Below are positions 10,111 through 21,799 of a DNA stretch of 64,000 nt, in pieces. Each line of letters begins with the position of its first letter. Position 1 is the first letter of the stretch. The DNA lies in the NCBI GenBank assembly GCA_951394405.1, contig OX596344.1:186001-250000 (forward strand), given 5' to 3'. The position numbers and the translations under genes were made by a program. The stretch is from Coprinellus micaceus (lineage: Eukaryota; Basidiomycota; Agaricomycetes; Agaricales; Psathyrellaceae). The notes below the pieces were generated by a model. It saw only the letters and a list, made by a program, of their open reading frames with translations. It was not told the DNA's origin and ran no database searches.

Positions 10111-13100
10111 ATGACGGTTAACCAACCGCCTATCCCTCTCCCATCCAGCATGTCAAAAAGGTTGAAGAAGCTACGTGAGGCTGGTGAGCAGGCACTGCGT
10201 GGGGCAACCGTATACTCTCCAGCAACATCATCCATCCAGGCAACATCCACCATCCTCAGTTCTGCGGGCCAAACCATCGTGTCAGACACCTTCAAGCTTC
10301 AACGCGCCCCACCAATCCCCCTTCGAGTGCCTCAACCAGCCCCTCCGCCGCATCCTGCACCTTCCATGCAACCTCCCCAGCCTCAACCCGCCACAGCAGA
10401 GCAAGCACGTAGCGGCGGGCCCTCAATCGAGCCCACACCTGGCGACAAGCTCCCTCCGGAAGACCCCCTACCTCAAGTATTCCAGGATTTCGAGCGGCTC
10501 AAGAATGCCATCGCCGACCTTCTCTTCGAGCACCATACAGCCGATGGACTCGGCCAGGCTTGTCCCTGTGGGCTGCCAAACGCCACCAAAACGACGATGT
10601 GCCAGGAGTGTTGGCACTACAGTGCAGCATGTTCGGCATGTTTCGTCGAGGCTCATGTTCACTTGCCGACCCATTGGGCCGAAGTCTGGAGTCCAGAGCG
10701 AGGCTTCTTTGTCCGACACGACATTTCGGCACTCCCGGGATCTCCACGCATTCACTTTGGCCATGGCGGCAGCCCATGCCCTAGCTTTGGTTTTACACAA
10801 CCGTCGAACGAGACCTTTACCATCGTTGACATCAACAGTATCCACACGACCAAGGTCCAGTTCTGCTCCTGTGGCACCGCTGGTGAACGCTTTGAACAGC
10901 TGCTCCGTGCCCACCTGTTCCCCGCCACCTTTCGGAGACCACGCATGGCCTTCACCCTGGCCGTGCTTCATAACTTCCATATTCACCACCTGACATCTGC
11001 AGAGCCAGCATACGAGTTTATTGCTGCCCTGCGCCATCTGACGGATGGGTTCTTCTTCCAGGATGCTGCTGACCCATATGACCAGTTTCGAGATGTCTTC
11101 AAGATGTACCGATTCATGAAGGCAGAGATGCGTTTAGGCCAGTTCCAAGGGATCGACAAATTCTTTCCTGGTCGCCCACCTGGTAACCTGGCAATTCTCT
11201 GCCCTGCCTGTATCGAGTTCGGGGTGAACACAACCCAAGCTGAGCGTGACCTGTGTGATCCCTGCCTGAGGTACGTTATGGATTCCTTTTTGGTTGTGCT
11301 CACAACTTACGCCTTACAGACATCTCTACCAACTCCTCTCTACCGGCGACGGGAATTTCCAAGCTAATCACTATCTCAAGCACAACGACCCCAAGATGAT
11401 CTCATTCTTTCGGGGGCGAGCATATTTCCCTCCAGACCCACAGTATCGAGTCTTTGTAAACCGAATCAAGAAAGCTGCACCTGGAACTGAACAGGTAAGT
11501 GATCGCCCTCATGACTTCATGCATCAACTAATACCGATTCACCCAGAAAACAACCTGCTCATACCTCAATGCCGTTAACAAGCAAGAGAAAAAGAAGTTC
11601 CTCGGAACTGATGTATCCGGCATTCTCAACATCCAATGCCCCCATGTCTTCATCGTTGCAACTGTTGATCTGCAATATGGCGAAAGGTGAGTACTCTGAA
11701 TTATACGCTTGCTATCATCTCAACCCTGGTCAGATTCCTCAATACCGACTATGCGTGACGTCACGCATTCCTTCAACGAGGTCTCCCAAACGAAGACGAC
11801 TTGAAGAACCTGTCCGGCCTATTTTCGTACGATATTGGGTGCCACTATGAGGTCAACGTGAACGAACGCTACCGGTGCCAAGAACTGGCTGATGTAGCGC
11901 CTCTTGTCGAGAAGTTTGAGTACTGTGTCCCCCTTGTCCACGTGTCCAACCACAAGGACAATTGTGTGTATCTCTATTCCTCTGCGTACAAGCCTAACGC
12001 TGGGCACTTCCATGGCGAGACGGCGGAGCAGCCCTGGGTTTACCTTAACCCATTCGCTGGCCAAGGAAGGCAAATGAGTCCTGGTAACCGCCACGACATG
12101 TACATCGACGTCGAGACCTTCTGGAACCTAATGAAGCTGATTAAACTGAGTACGTGCTCTGTCCATCTCAGCTCTAATCTACGATCTCCTGTACTCATGT
12201 AACTAAACCACAGGTCCACAGCTTTTCAATGATCTCATGCGTGCTGCAGAACTCAAGGACCAGAAGCTTGGCATCTTCCTTGAGCACTGTGAGTCCTACG
12301 CTGAGCAGGTCCCAGAATGGAACAAACTATCTCGGGACTCGCGCAATAAGAAGGGTAAGGAGGTCCTATGTGTATACCGGCAAACTCCTTCCAAACGTAG
12401 GTGATGTTCTGTCTAACACATGTACTGCATATTTACGCAGTGCCATAGTTCCCTCCCGAAGCCGCATTTTTCAGGCGTTGGTTGATGCGGCTGAGGGTAA
12501 GGGCCATAAACGTCAGCCGCATGATGATGGAAGTGACATGGAAGATGAGGAGTCTGTGGTCCCCAAGGACCTGGAGACGAATAAGCCAAAGTCTGTCCCG
12601 TTGCTACTTAACCACTCCATTACCATCCGAGATCTCCAGTATGTCCACCTCTGCCTTCCCATCCCTCCGCTAATTTCCATCTTCAGACAGAAGATCATTT
12701 GCACACGGCAGGCGTACAAACTTCATGAAACCCCAAGCCTGAAGACGAAGCTCTCTGACCGCCGAAACCGACTGAACGCCGCCCTTAAACGCCTGCGGGA
12801 GCTACAGGCAGCCGTCACCCCTCAGGTAGCCGACGACATTGAGGACATCGACCCAACACTCGCAAATGAGACCCCGGAAGATCAGCCTCTCTTTCTACCT
12901 TCCGACTACAATGAAGCTGACCGAACGGCCAAGGACCTCACATCCCTCGGCGCCGTCGAGTACCAGATGCTCGAAGGGGCTGCATATGATACCCTCGCCA
13001 AGCTTCGCACAATTGTTCAGCTGCTCAGTAGCATGCGCACGGGCGGTAAGAAGAATGATTACGGCCAGACGAGGCATACACGTTCAACGATGCAAATGAT

Positions 13101-14310
13101 TGAAGCCAACATCAAGTTCGAAACTTGCTTGGCTCATTACAACACACTGCGCAAGGCCCTCCTGTCTCTCGGACTTCGAGAAGACGATCGTACCTTCAAG
13201 GGGATGACCGTGAAAGATACGTTCCGGAAATCGACCACCGAAACTCGAGAGACCGGTGACACATACAAACCTGATGGTACCCTTTGGACAGCCGACGCGA
13301 TCAACTCAGACCAACGCCATACGTACCGCCCGTTGATCAATAGCCAACACACGTCGGGAGGAGACATGGTAGGAACACAATCATCACAAGGCCTGAAGCG
13401 TACGTCACGTCATCTCACCTGTCTTTTGATCCTTGTCGCTCAAACATTTGACAGGAAAGAACCAGAAGAGGAAGGTCGATGAGTCGATTTCAAACAAGAA
13501 GCCACGGACTGGGCCCACCAATGATTCGCAGGTCACTCCTGACCCTGCTGAGGCGGATATTACCCCTGCTAGCACCGAGGCAGAATCCGAGGAACGAGGG
13601 TGGCTATGGAACGTCAAGTCGTCAACTGCAGGAGTTTCCGATGCGGAGGTGGAGGCGTTTCTGACTGAAGGTGAGTAGGCTCGAGTACGTACACTATCTC
13701 TGTGAACTTAATCCCACTGTCACATAGGCCACCGTGTGCAATGGTTCCGTGCTGAAGCCGACATGACTCGCTGGCAGGAGGAATGGGAACGCAAGATCAT
13801 CGAATTCCTGCGGACGATGCGGTCGTTCGACAAGTGGACGAAGGCGTGGAGGTCACTTGCAGATCCCCTCGAGACTTCTCCGGGGAAGGCTGCTGCCGCG
13901 ATGGAGACTGCGATGCGCCTCCAAGAGCTCGGGCGACGTTGTGACAGCGTGTTTAGACAAGCTGGGTATATCTACCAGCGGGCCGACGTCCCCAGTACGA
14001 ATGACGCCAGCACATCAGCCGTAACCCAGCAATCACCGTTCTCCGGGGATGGTACTCGGGAGACCAGCGAACAGCCCACCAATTCCAGCACTGCCCCTAG
14101 CGGCATGCCCGGACCCTCTCCTCCTCAGGTTCTGACGGATGACACCGTCATCCCATTTATCCAAGCTGCTCGCAAGGCTATGAATACGACCATCACTCAT
14201 GCTATACACGAGGCTCGTGAGTGCCCCCTATCTCCCTATATTCCAACACGGCACAACTGACCGACCTGACCATCATAGGGATCAAACTCGCAGCAAGAAA
14301 CCGTCCGTGA
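10111..14310 (+). pseudogene. KDZ (Kyakuja-Dileera-Zisupton) transposase with one in-frame stop
   Basis: Ten exons: 10111-11270, 11320-11494, 11547-11686, 11734-12149, 12214-12354, 12401-12638, 12687-13399, 13455-13670, 13728-14216, 14279-14310. They sum to 1240 codons, a typical size. Domains: a Pro/Ala-rich N-terminus; at about residues 150-190 a CxC2-type cysteine cluster (CPC...CQEC...CSAC plus His); then the KDZ RNase-H-like core with FFRGRAYFPPDPQY, VDLQYGERFLNTDY and FSYDIGCHYEVNV (candidate catalytic Asp residues in DLQ and YDIG); and a charged C-terminus. In exon 4 the codon at 11756-11758 is TGA (DYA-stop-RHAF); a single C-to-T change from CGA would explain it. No other break was found, so the copy was inactivated recently. 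The protein would act in the nucleus on its own DNA. Element termini were not identified. Confidence 0.85.
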
Positions 14311-14399
14311 CCTACTAGATATGTTCCTACCACATCCCATACTATCACTATACCAAATTGTATTGCATTCTCCAGTTAGTTTACAGTAGAATCACTACA

Positions 14400-14560
14400 A
14401 ATTAAACTGACTCTTTATCTGGTTAAACCCTCAGTTTAAACCGCACCTCTCCTTGTGGCAACGGGCGTTTAACCCTTGTGGTTTAACCTGATGTTTAAAC
14501 CAAGGTTTTAACTTTAACCAAGGTTTCCTATCGGATAGGCGAATGTTTTAACAAAATCGA
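14400..14560. repeat. Cluster of GTTTAAAC-like motifs downstream of the KDZ gene
   Basis: TTTAAAC / GTTTAA / TTAACC occur at least eight times in about 150 bp, in both orientations. This could be subterminal transposase-binding repeats of the KDZ element. Homology to Exo70 begins abruptly at 14571, so the element edge may lie at about 14560-14570. Confidence 0.4.
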
Positions 14561-14570
14561 TCGCCTTACA

Positions 14571-15154
14571 GTCCTGGTTCGTCGCGACGTCGTCGATCTT
14601 TTCGAGGGTGCGGTCTATGTCCGTTCATTCCTTCGTCAGCTTTGAATTGAGGGGAGAGGGAGGGGTTAGGGGTGGTGGTTGTTGCGTGAGTTAAGCCGTG
14701 GAAAGGGTGTAGCGGGTGAACGAAGAAAGATAGACAGAAGGACGGATGGAACGAAGGACGACAGAAGAATGGATGGAAGGAAGATATGAAGGACAGGGAG
14801 AAAGGGACGGGAAAGAGACACGCACTAGTCCTCCTCCGATTCAAGATCTGCGAAGCCGTATACAGCGGCAGGATGCTCTTCTCGAGCTTGGCGATCCGGG
14901 TGTCGAAGCTGTTGAGGATCGCTGTGGGGCGAGGGTGCGTCAGATCGTTCGTTTGTCGGTCGGTCGGTCGGTCGGTTAGTCGGTTAGCGTGGGTGGGTTG
15001 AAGAGAAGGGAGGGTGGGGTGAAAGCGACAAAGGGGTTCTGCTGGAGCTAAACACGCGCACTGTTTCGTTAGCCATCTTCTATGTGGAGAGGAGAGGGAG
15101 AGAGGGGAGGGAGGGTAGACGTACGAGCTCGATCTCGGCTGTTTCGTCGTCCAT
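14571..15154 (-). pseudogene. Exo70 5-prime fragment, copy 1
   Basis: The minus strand from the ATG at 15154 encodes MDDETAEIEL (exon 1). Next comes a damaged second exon reduced to LQQN, then an exon with SFDTRIAKLEKSILPLYTAS, then IDRTLEKIDDVATNQ, cut at 14571. Exo70 is the exocyst subunit that tethers secretory vesicles to the plasma membrane through PI(4,5)P2 and Rho GTPases; this is its N-terminal coiled-coil region. Exon order and intron positions match copy 2. The copy lacks all of the C-terminal helical bundles and is joined to transposon-derived DNA at its 3-prime side, so it cannot be functional. Confidence 0.75.
14955..14976. repeat. GGTC microsatellite
   Basis: GTCGGTCGGTCGGTCGGT repeat in an intron of the Exo70 fragment. 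Confidence 0.7.
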
Positions 15155-15960
15155 GGTTGCTTGCTTGGGTTGGGTTGCTTTTGTTGCGCGCTTGATGAGT
15201 TTGTTGGGTAGTTTGGAGTGCGGAGTTCGAGGCCGCCCCTAGTTCTATCCTCGTCCCTTCGTCCCTTCAGCCTCTCAAGTCGAGTACAGCCTACGTCCCG
15301 TTCCGCCCACCAGATAGACCGATCGTGTATCTGTTCCTCCCGGTCGAGCGCCCAAGATCGAGTCGATTCAATTCAGCGCGACGAAAGGTGGGACGCGTAA
15401 ACCCGTATACACAGATAGCTAGATAGATAGACAGATATGTTCGAGCAGAATAGCAGAAAGTAAGAAAGCAGGACGTCGTCGTTGAGAGCAACGAGCAATC
15501 GTCGTCATTCAGATCAATCCATCGGTGTCTATACCGCGTTCACACGCCCCTATCTCCCTTCACTCTGCGACCGGGATCCGAGCCTGGCTGCGAGTGCGAC
15601 GAGTACCTACGAGGGACGGCCCGCCACGAACATCGGATATGTATTTAGACCAATCCGCGTCTCCAAAGGTGTATCACAGAAACCAGAACACAGAGAACAG
15701 AATGAACAAACGGTCCTCCGAACCGCCTGGCGCGTGCAAAAGCACTTGATGCCCCGACCCTCTCAAGTACGAATCGACTGTGGGACCTGGAGGATGCTCA
15801 GCGATCTGCGCCTCCCTCAGTTGCAATTCGCTTCACCGGTCCGCACCTCCACCGCACACGATTCGTCTCAGCAATCCGCGCCTCCATTCATCTCAATGAA
15901 CCCCGCACGATCCGTCTCAACGGCGCTCTCATCCTACCACCCAGTACCCTCCATTCGGTC
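15155..15960 (-). promoter_or_regulatory. Duplicated 5-prime flank of Exo70, copy 1
   Basis: Shares with 25992-26660 and 30655-31000 the block TTCCTCCCGGTCGAGCGCCC, AGATAGACAGATA-type runs and TTCACACGCCCCTATCT. In minus orientation this is the upstream region of the Exo70 start and presumably contains its promoter; no TATA box is obvious. Confidence 0.5.
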
Positions 15961-16104
15961 CTACTAGACCGCCTCCGTCCTCGCCTCGACACCCCCGACG
16001 CACACTCCAACATAAACATACAAAGTCCCAACCCAAATGGATCCACACCCTCTCCCGTGCGTTCCGAGTTCCAAGTGCCCCGCCGCTACCAAGGTATCGT
16101 GGAA

Positions 16105-16225
16105 CAGCGATCCTTGACAGCTTCGACACGGTGATCGCCGAACTCGAGGATCCGGAGACTGGATCCTACGGTCGCATACTATACGTATACAGCGTTGCAG
16201 ATTTTGAACCGGAGGAGGGGGAACC
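16105..16225 (+). pseudogene. Decayed plus-strand copy of one Exo70 exon
   Basis: TTGACAGCTTCGACAC, ATCGCC, CTCGAG, GTATACAGCG and CGGAGGAGGG occur in the order of the SFDTRIAKLEKS...LYTAS...RRR exon, but on the opposite strand and with substitutions and small insertions. Confidence 0.55.
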
Positions 16226-16229
16226 ACAA

Positions 16230-16690
16230 ACACTGGCAGCGACTAGGCGCTGGGTGCCACAGACTGATGTTGGTTGGTAAGTAACAGGCATCGATGCATG
16301 AATACACACTAGCGAAGCCGAGATTCACGGCAGTTTGATCGCCCGCTAACCAGTGGGTTGCCGAAGCCAATATCAACGTTAAAACCCTCTCTAGCGACTC
16401 CCTGGCGACATCCTCCGGCTATACAAATGGTGGTATGATAAAACCAGCATCTCCTACTAGGCCAGAAAACAAGGATAGATTCGATAACTCGTGGCGTATG
16501 GTTCACGAGCGCAGCGATCTCGTCGGGGTGAGTGGTGGCAAGAGGTACATCGCCGCCGACGCGTTAGATCGATGGGTTATCTTAGGTCGGTGACCTCGCT
16601 CGGGCAGCTCGGACAGGAAGATTCGCCAGCCGCTCTATCGAGCGTCGAGCCCAACATGTTTTATTTGTCCTGCACAAACAATTACATCAA
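16230..16690. other. No gene seen
   Basis: Short frames only. The flanks are an Exo70 exon relic and a MITE-like element. Confidence 0.4.
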
Positions 16691-16697
16691 AGTGATT

Positions 16698-17124
16698 ACT
16701 GTAGCGGACTATAGGGAAGGAACTGTCACGGTGTCACGGCCACCTCGACGTTCCTTATTTTTCAGGCTGTCACGGTGGGTTGGTTCCTTCATAAATTCGG
16801 TAGAAAATACGGGGAAAATCGAATATTTTCGCGTGAAGTCGGGTACAGACTGGGTATGGATTAAGGTGTATCGGGTCTCTGAGGTGCCCACCCAGGTGAC
16901 GCCATCTGTGGTGTATACCCAAATTATTTGCAGGAAGAACAGGTCGGGTGGAAGGCAAGCCATCAAGGTGCCCTCAGCAGCTGCCCTCAGCGCCCCGTCG
17001 CTGTTGGTTCCTTACTCCGAGGGGTCGTCACGTGTCATGACCTGCCAGTTCTTCGAACCTCCCAGTAAAAATGTGTCACGGTCGGTCGGTCGGTCGGTTC
17101 CCTCCCTACAGTCGCCTACAGTAC
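16698..17124. mobile_element. 427-bp MITE-like element with AGTGATT target duplication
   Basis: The left end ACTGTAGCGGACTATAGGG matches the inverse of the right end (right side, reverse complement: ACTGTAGGCGACTGTAGGG). The next inner segment, GGGAAGGAAC, is mirrored as GGGAGGGAAC. AGTGATT is found at 16691-16697 and 17125-17131. The interior holds repeated TGTCACGG and no transposase. The duplication length (7 or 8) points to a hAT-like class (inference). Confidence 0.65.
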
Positions 17125-17151
17125 AGTGATTCATAGTATTTACTGTTGATT

Positions 17152-18980
17152 GGGCTTACCCTGGGCGATCATAAAAAAAAAAAAAAAGGCCCGACATATA
17201 TATACACCCAAGGACAACACCCGATGCTACCGGAACCCCCACTTTTCCGTTCCCTGCCAAAGTGTCGCTTGCACCTGTAGGACACAAGACGAGCAGAGAT
17301 GGCGAGAGAGCATGTTAGAATAAGCGTTTGGCCAATGACCTTAAGGAATGACGAACCTTAGAACAATTGATAACAGTGGCCCATTGACATTGAGGTGAAT
17401 ACCGGACTGCTGTTCCACATTTCCAGCCTGAACCACCTCGAGCTTTTCCACCCGCGCACCGCGTGCACCGTCAAGTACACCCAAGCTCTTCGAACGAGAT
17501 GGTGAGAGCTTTGCTGAAGCTGAGTGCAGTGACGAGCTTGGGGCGGGGGCGACGAGGTCGCTCGAGTAAGTTGTCGGAGACGAAACACGTGGTGGCTGCG
17601 AGGCGCGATCGTGTGCTTCGTCGACAAATCTGAGCGCTGCTGACTCTTGGTTAGATATTGAGCTTGGGGTGAGGCCTAGGTCGCTCGAGTTCTTCTCCTC
17701 CGACGAAACACGTGGTACCTGCGAGGCGAGGTTGTTGGCTCCCTCGACTGGATTTGTCGCCTCCATTGTGTGCGCATTCGATACGGCCAAACTCGCACCC
17801 TCTACTTCCTCGTTTCGTCGAAGGCTGATGGGTGCCTCCTCCACGCTACCACCCACCCCAATATCCTCAGCCACAATGCTGTGCCCTGCAGTCTTCGCCC
17901 TGGCACTGGTGTTGAATGCTGCAGTACGTCGTTAGTCTCACCACCCCCGACGTTTTAACGCACACACTTACGTTTCTTGACACGGTCTGAGAACCTCCTC
18001 ATCACTCTACGAATCGGGTTCTTCTTCTTCCCTTCATGGCCATGTGCCATCCCATCATTCGTCGGTCGTTCCATAGTCGTCGTGGGGGGCACTCTTCCCG
18101 AATCTTCCTCCGTCTTGGACTGGGCGCTTTGTGGCGTTTCGTACGAGGGCGAGGGGACGTCGATACTGGAGATGTGTGGGGGACGGAGAGGCGGGAACGT
18201 GCGAAGAAGACCCTCAACAGCCCATCCTGCGACGTCTCGAATAGCTGTAAAGCCACGTTGTACAGGGCTGTACATTCAAGGGCTTCATTTGAGGGATGAC
18301 GACCAATGTGACAGTGGCACTAACCCGACGTGGATGGATGGTCTTCTGAGGCACAGGTGGAGATTTGAGGGAGATTTGAGGGCGATATGTGGGCATAGGG
18401 AACGTCTTGCAGAGAGACCAGGTCGACCAGCGGTGCCCGATGTCCAAATGAGACTAGATTTTCGATGGGGCATGACAGGCATTAACGAGGCCGTGGGAGA
18501 CATGGCAGAGGGGGAGACGCCTAAAGAACCGATTGAGATAGTGCCCAGCGAGCCAGGAGAGCTCCAGCTATCTCAAATGAAATCGAGGCATAGACATCCA
18601 CGATCAAGCGGATATACCAAGCTGTCGGTATTTCAGAACCACAGCGAGGGAACTGAACATCTAGACCAACGCAGATCAAGATGTGATATCTCTCCCCCAT
18701 GTGGAGACACTCATGACCACCGTCGAATCAGCATGCGCCAGATTAAGCGCCCAACCGCAAAACACGAGGCAACCGCGCTGAACCGCAGCAGGGCAGGTGA
18801 TGGCCCTGATGGGGGCTGGTCTAGAATACGCCTATGAAACCGAGCGAGACGAGCCAAAGTTCAGGGAGAAAGCGAAGACGAGGAAGGCACGGCGTCTAGT
18901 GCGATGCCGATGGTGACGGTCAAGAGCCAAGGCTGGAAGCCCTGTGCATGAACGTGGTATTGATCCGGATCTAGTAACGG
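17152..18980 (-). repeat. Paralogous repeat unit A
   Basis: The downstream edge has CTTACCCTGGGCG, an A15 run (17173-17187) and the conserved box GGCCCGACATATATATACAC. The upstream part (18.1-18.98 kb) is shared with units C-prime, D and F and includes GCGCCAGATTAAGCGCCC and GGGGGCTGGTCTAGAATACG. It contains the gene at 17341-18074. Confidence 0.75.
17341..18074 (-). CDS. Family paralogue A, basic head plus Ser/Pro-rich disordered protein
   Basis: Two exons: 17972-18074 (start ATG 18074, MERPTNDGMAHGHEG then the basic KKKNPIRRVMRRFSDRVKKR) and about 17341-17918, joined by a GTAAGT/CAG intron. The second exon is Ser/Thr/Pro-rich, contains two related segments (ASQVPRVSSEEKNSSDLG and ASQPPRVSSPTTYSSDLV), and ends with the family signature LGVLDGARGARVEKLEVVQ, then NVEQQSGIHLNVN. 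No enzyme domain is visible. I do not recognise the function. The same gene occurs at least six more times in this window, so it is either a lineage-specific expansion or a passenger of segmental duplication. A longer start upstream is possible but lacks an ATG. Confidence 0.55.
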
Positions 18981-18983
18981 CTT

Positions 18984-21780
18984 CTATTTGGCATTCAGAT
19001 CAAGCTCCGTGGACTCCGCTTCGCCAACTGCATCTCTGACCACCTCCTCGATCGAACGATCCACCTCTGCAGAGATGCCTGGATACTTCTTGCCTAAAAT
19101 GGGGCGCATCAAGTCGACGCCATCCTCGAAGACCTCTGAGAACGCGATAACCATCCCGTATTTCTTCAGTACATGTTCGGCTTGCTTCACAGCAAGGTCC
19201 CAGACTGTTTTAAGCATTCCCCCGCCCTGTGTTTTTGCCTTGTTCAGGGCGGTGTTCCAGTCGCGTGGTGTAAGGCGATCAAGGTCACGATTTCGAATGA
19301 GTTTTAGACGCTCGGGACGTTGCTTCCACTTGGGGTAGTGCCGGAATATTTCTGCTAGTCGGATTGCTGATGCGAATGGCACACAGAGGTCGTCGGCGGC
19401 AACATTCGGTGCGTGTCCTCCAATCATACGAGTTCTCCCAAAGAGCTCCTCCAAAACATCGTCTCCGAGAAGGCACAAGAGCACACATAACTCGGGGTCG
19501 GTGTCGAGGGTGTGGGCAACTCGGAAGACTGCCGCCTTGACCATTGATTGCAAGACGGTGCGGCATGAAGTGCTGCTCGTGCTTTCTATAAAGGGCACAC
19601 GCGATATGGGCAAACTTGACGAGACTTGCGATTTGCTGGGCCAAAGAAAGCTTCGGATTGATGAAGGGCTCGATGAGGGTGTGAAGCATCTCTCCAAGGA
19701 TACTCAGAGCTCGATGTGTCACTAACTCGGAGGGGGAAAACACCGCTGTATCGAGGTTTCGAATTTCGGACACCAGTACGAGCAGCTTGGTGGCTCTGGG
19801 GACGCCTCGAGGGTCCTTGGGGTTGAGGAGGCTGTCGATGTTCTGCGACGTCGTCGCGTTGGGGTGCAAAAGCGAGTGGAGAGTGTTCTCCGTCCAATCC
19901 ACGTCCTCCAACTTCTCCAACAAGTGCCACAACACGTCTTTGTTGACCGTCGTACCATTAATTAGGATGCCCTCTCTGGTACAGATAAGCTTGCAGATGC
20001 CTGACGGTGGTTGTATTGGTTAGCTTGGCAGACATCCGGGGAGTCGGAAACACTCACGCTTGAAGGTGTGCTTGTAATCGAGGTCGTGTGTTTCATAATT
20101 CGTACCCGTCATCAGGTTGAGACCTCGAAGCTGCCCCAGATGGGCAAAGAGTGTGTGGTCCTTTGGAAGGGGCTGTACCATGCAGTGGAGATACAGGGAT
20201 GGTCGACGTTTAGGGTCCCCGTCCGATGCGATAGACAACAGGGAGCCGTGGAGAGCCTCACCGTACGGCGAGAGCCGCCAAGCTTGCTTGCACATCTCGA
20301 TGATCATCGCAAAGGTGAGAGCTATACCGGACTTGCAAGTGGGAAACACAAGAACAGGCATCGCAGCATAGTTCTCGGTGTCATTCCGCGCAAATGCGAC
20401 GACGAGAATTTCCTGGCCAATGTGGATCGTCCCCTCGCGTAGGGCCGCTGCGATAGCCTCCATGAGATTGAGATCGTCCCCCATCTTCTCGGAGAATTTG
20501 TCTGCCGCATGTTCACAGAGACCGACGCATGTATCTTCAACTGGCATGTAGCAGAGTCGGCCGTCGCTTGCGAGTTCGTCCATCATGAGGGTAATACCAA
20601 CACGCTTGATAGCCTTTCTGTCTCGAGGCTTGAGGCTCTTGAACATCACCTCAATGTTCTTCATGATGTCCGAGATGGTGACCTTGCCGTTCGAGATCGT
20701 GATATAATAGCTTTGACGATGTCTTTGAATCGTTCGTTTGCAAGGTAGGGCGTACGGCGATTTGTGAAGTGCGTACAGAGCAGCGCCACCTCCGATTTCG
20801 TAAATTGCAGCAGCCAGGTCGAACTCAAGTTTGCTGAAGCTGTACGGCTCATACCCTCCTTCAAGCGCAAGGTGCATGTGAGCACGTAGCCGCTCTGCAC
20901 TTCCATCCGACGCGAAATATGCGGTTCAAAGCGGGGACGTCTTTTGTTGCGATGAGCTCCCAGTCCGTTTTCCATATCTCCTTGTCCTCCACATGTCCGT
21001 CCACCGAAATCTGCTTGTTGATAACCTGCCCATATGTCATTGGCTATGCTCGCCGTTCCGTATTACGCGAAATTTCAACCATTTACCTTTAATCCCTCGA
21101 GACCCAGATCTTTATTGAGTTCTTTGACCTTCTGGGCGGCTTGCGAGATGCCCAACGAATCGATTTGGAGACCGTCGTGGTTCAAGCTCGCTCGCTGGGC
21201 GATCGCATTTGTGACTTCGTCGCCCGCTTGCTGGCATGAAGGGCACCCCAGATTGGATGTAAGCGTCGATTTATTGCAGAGATAGGAGCGAATGGTGATG
21301 AGCGGATCAGCACCATCGTTTCCCATGATTGTATACTTGGGTTTGCAGGGTGTGGACACGTCGTGAAGGGCGAAAGGGTAGGTGAGGAATGGAGTGCCGA
21401 GCGCCCAGTAGACCGTTGTTCTGAGGCACGGTCTTGGAACCATCGAGCATCCCGAACTTGGCAATGAGCTGAGGTTCGAGAAAGGGTCGAAGAAGAGGTC
21501 TTTAATGTTCTCTTTGAGAACGAGCTCTAAAAAATCGTAAGCCAGAACTCAAACAATGCGCTGCACACTCTAGTCACCTTGAAACTTTATAAGACACTTG
21601 TTTCCTCTCTGGTGTTGCTCAAGGAGGGTCAGTTTCTTATCGTTTCCATGCTTAACCCACTCTTGACAGCGGTAACACCAAACCCTGCGGGTTCCGTCCC
21701 TCCAGTCTCCATCCTCTTGGTAGCCTGCGCTACCGGGATGAAATACGTTGCAAGAGGCGGCGGTAAGGGAAGGCAAGTGA
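18984..21780 (-). pseudogene. Agaricomycete transposase-like protein with N-terminal zinc finger, frameshifted
   Basis: Read on the minus strand. An N-terminal finger, VWCYRCQEWVKHGNDK then H-x3-G-x2-C (about 21.58-21.70 kb), is followed by RSYLCNKSTLTSN, a central part with LMMDELASDGRLCY, LLSIASDGDPKRRP and HDLDYKHTFKR, and a C-terminal part with LGDDVLEELFGRTRMIGGHA. The acidic pattern (MDEL...SDGD...DxxH) recalls an uncharacterised family expanded in agaricomycetes that I take to be RNase-H-fold transposases distantly like P-element/THAP9 (inference). Near 19551-19560 the frame shifts by one between FMPHRL and LQSMVKAAVFRVAH, so this copy is dead. Several introns with GT/AG ends lie at about 21.0, 20.0 and 19.95 kb. 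The 5-prime end is not certain. Confidence 0.6.
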
Positions 21781-21799
21781 GAAGAGGAGTCATCGGGAT

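Noticed and set aside
14955..14990. GGTC/GGTTAG-like repeats as a telomeric or subtelomeric signal
   Set aside because: Short microsatellite in an Exo70 intron; no TTAGGG array is present.
16491..17129. Plus-strand open frame of 212 codons
   Set aside because: It spans the MITE-like element and its inverted repeats; the translation has no domain and depends on the insertion.
17173..17187. A-run as the poly(A) tail of a retrotransposed copy (LINE/SINE)
   Set aside because: The A-run is on the strand opposite to the gene and paralogues keep introns, so the units are not reverse-transcribed mRNAs. The boundary sequence beyond the run is also conserved.
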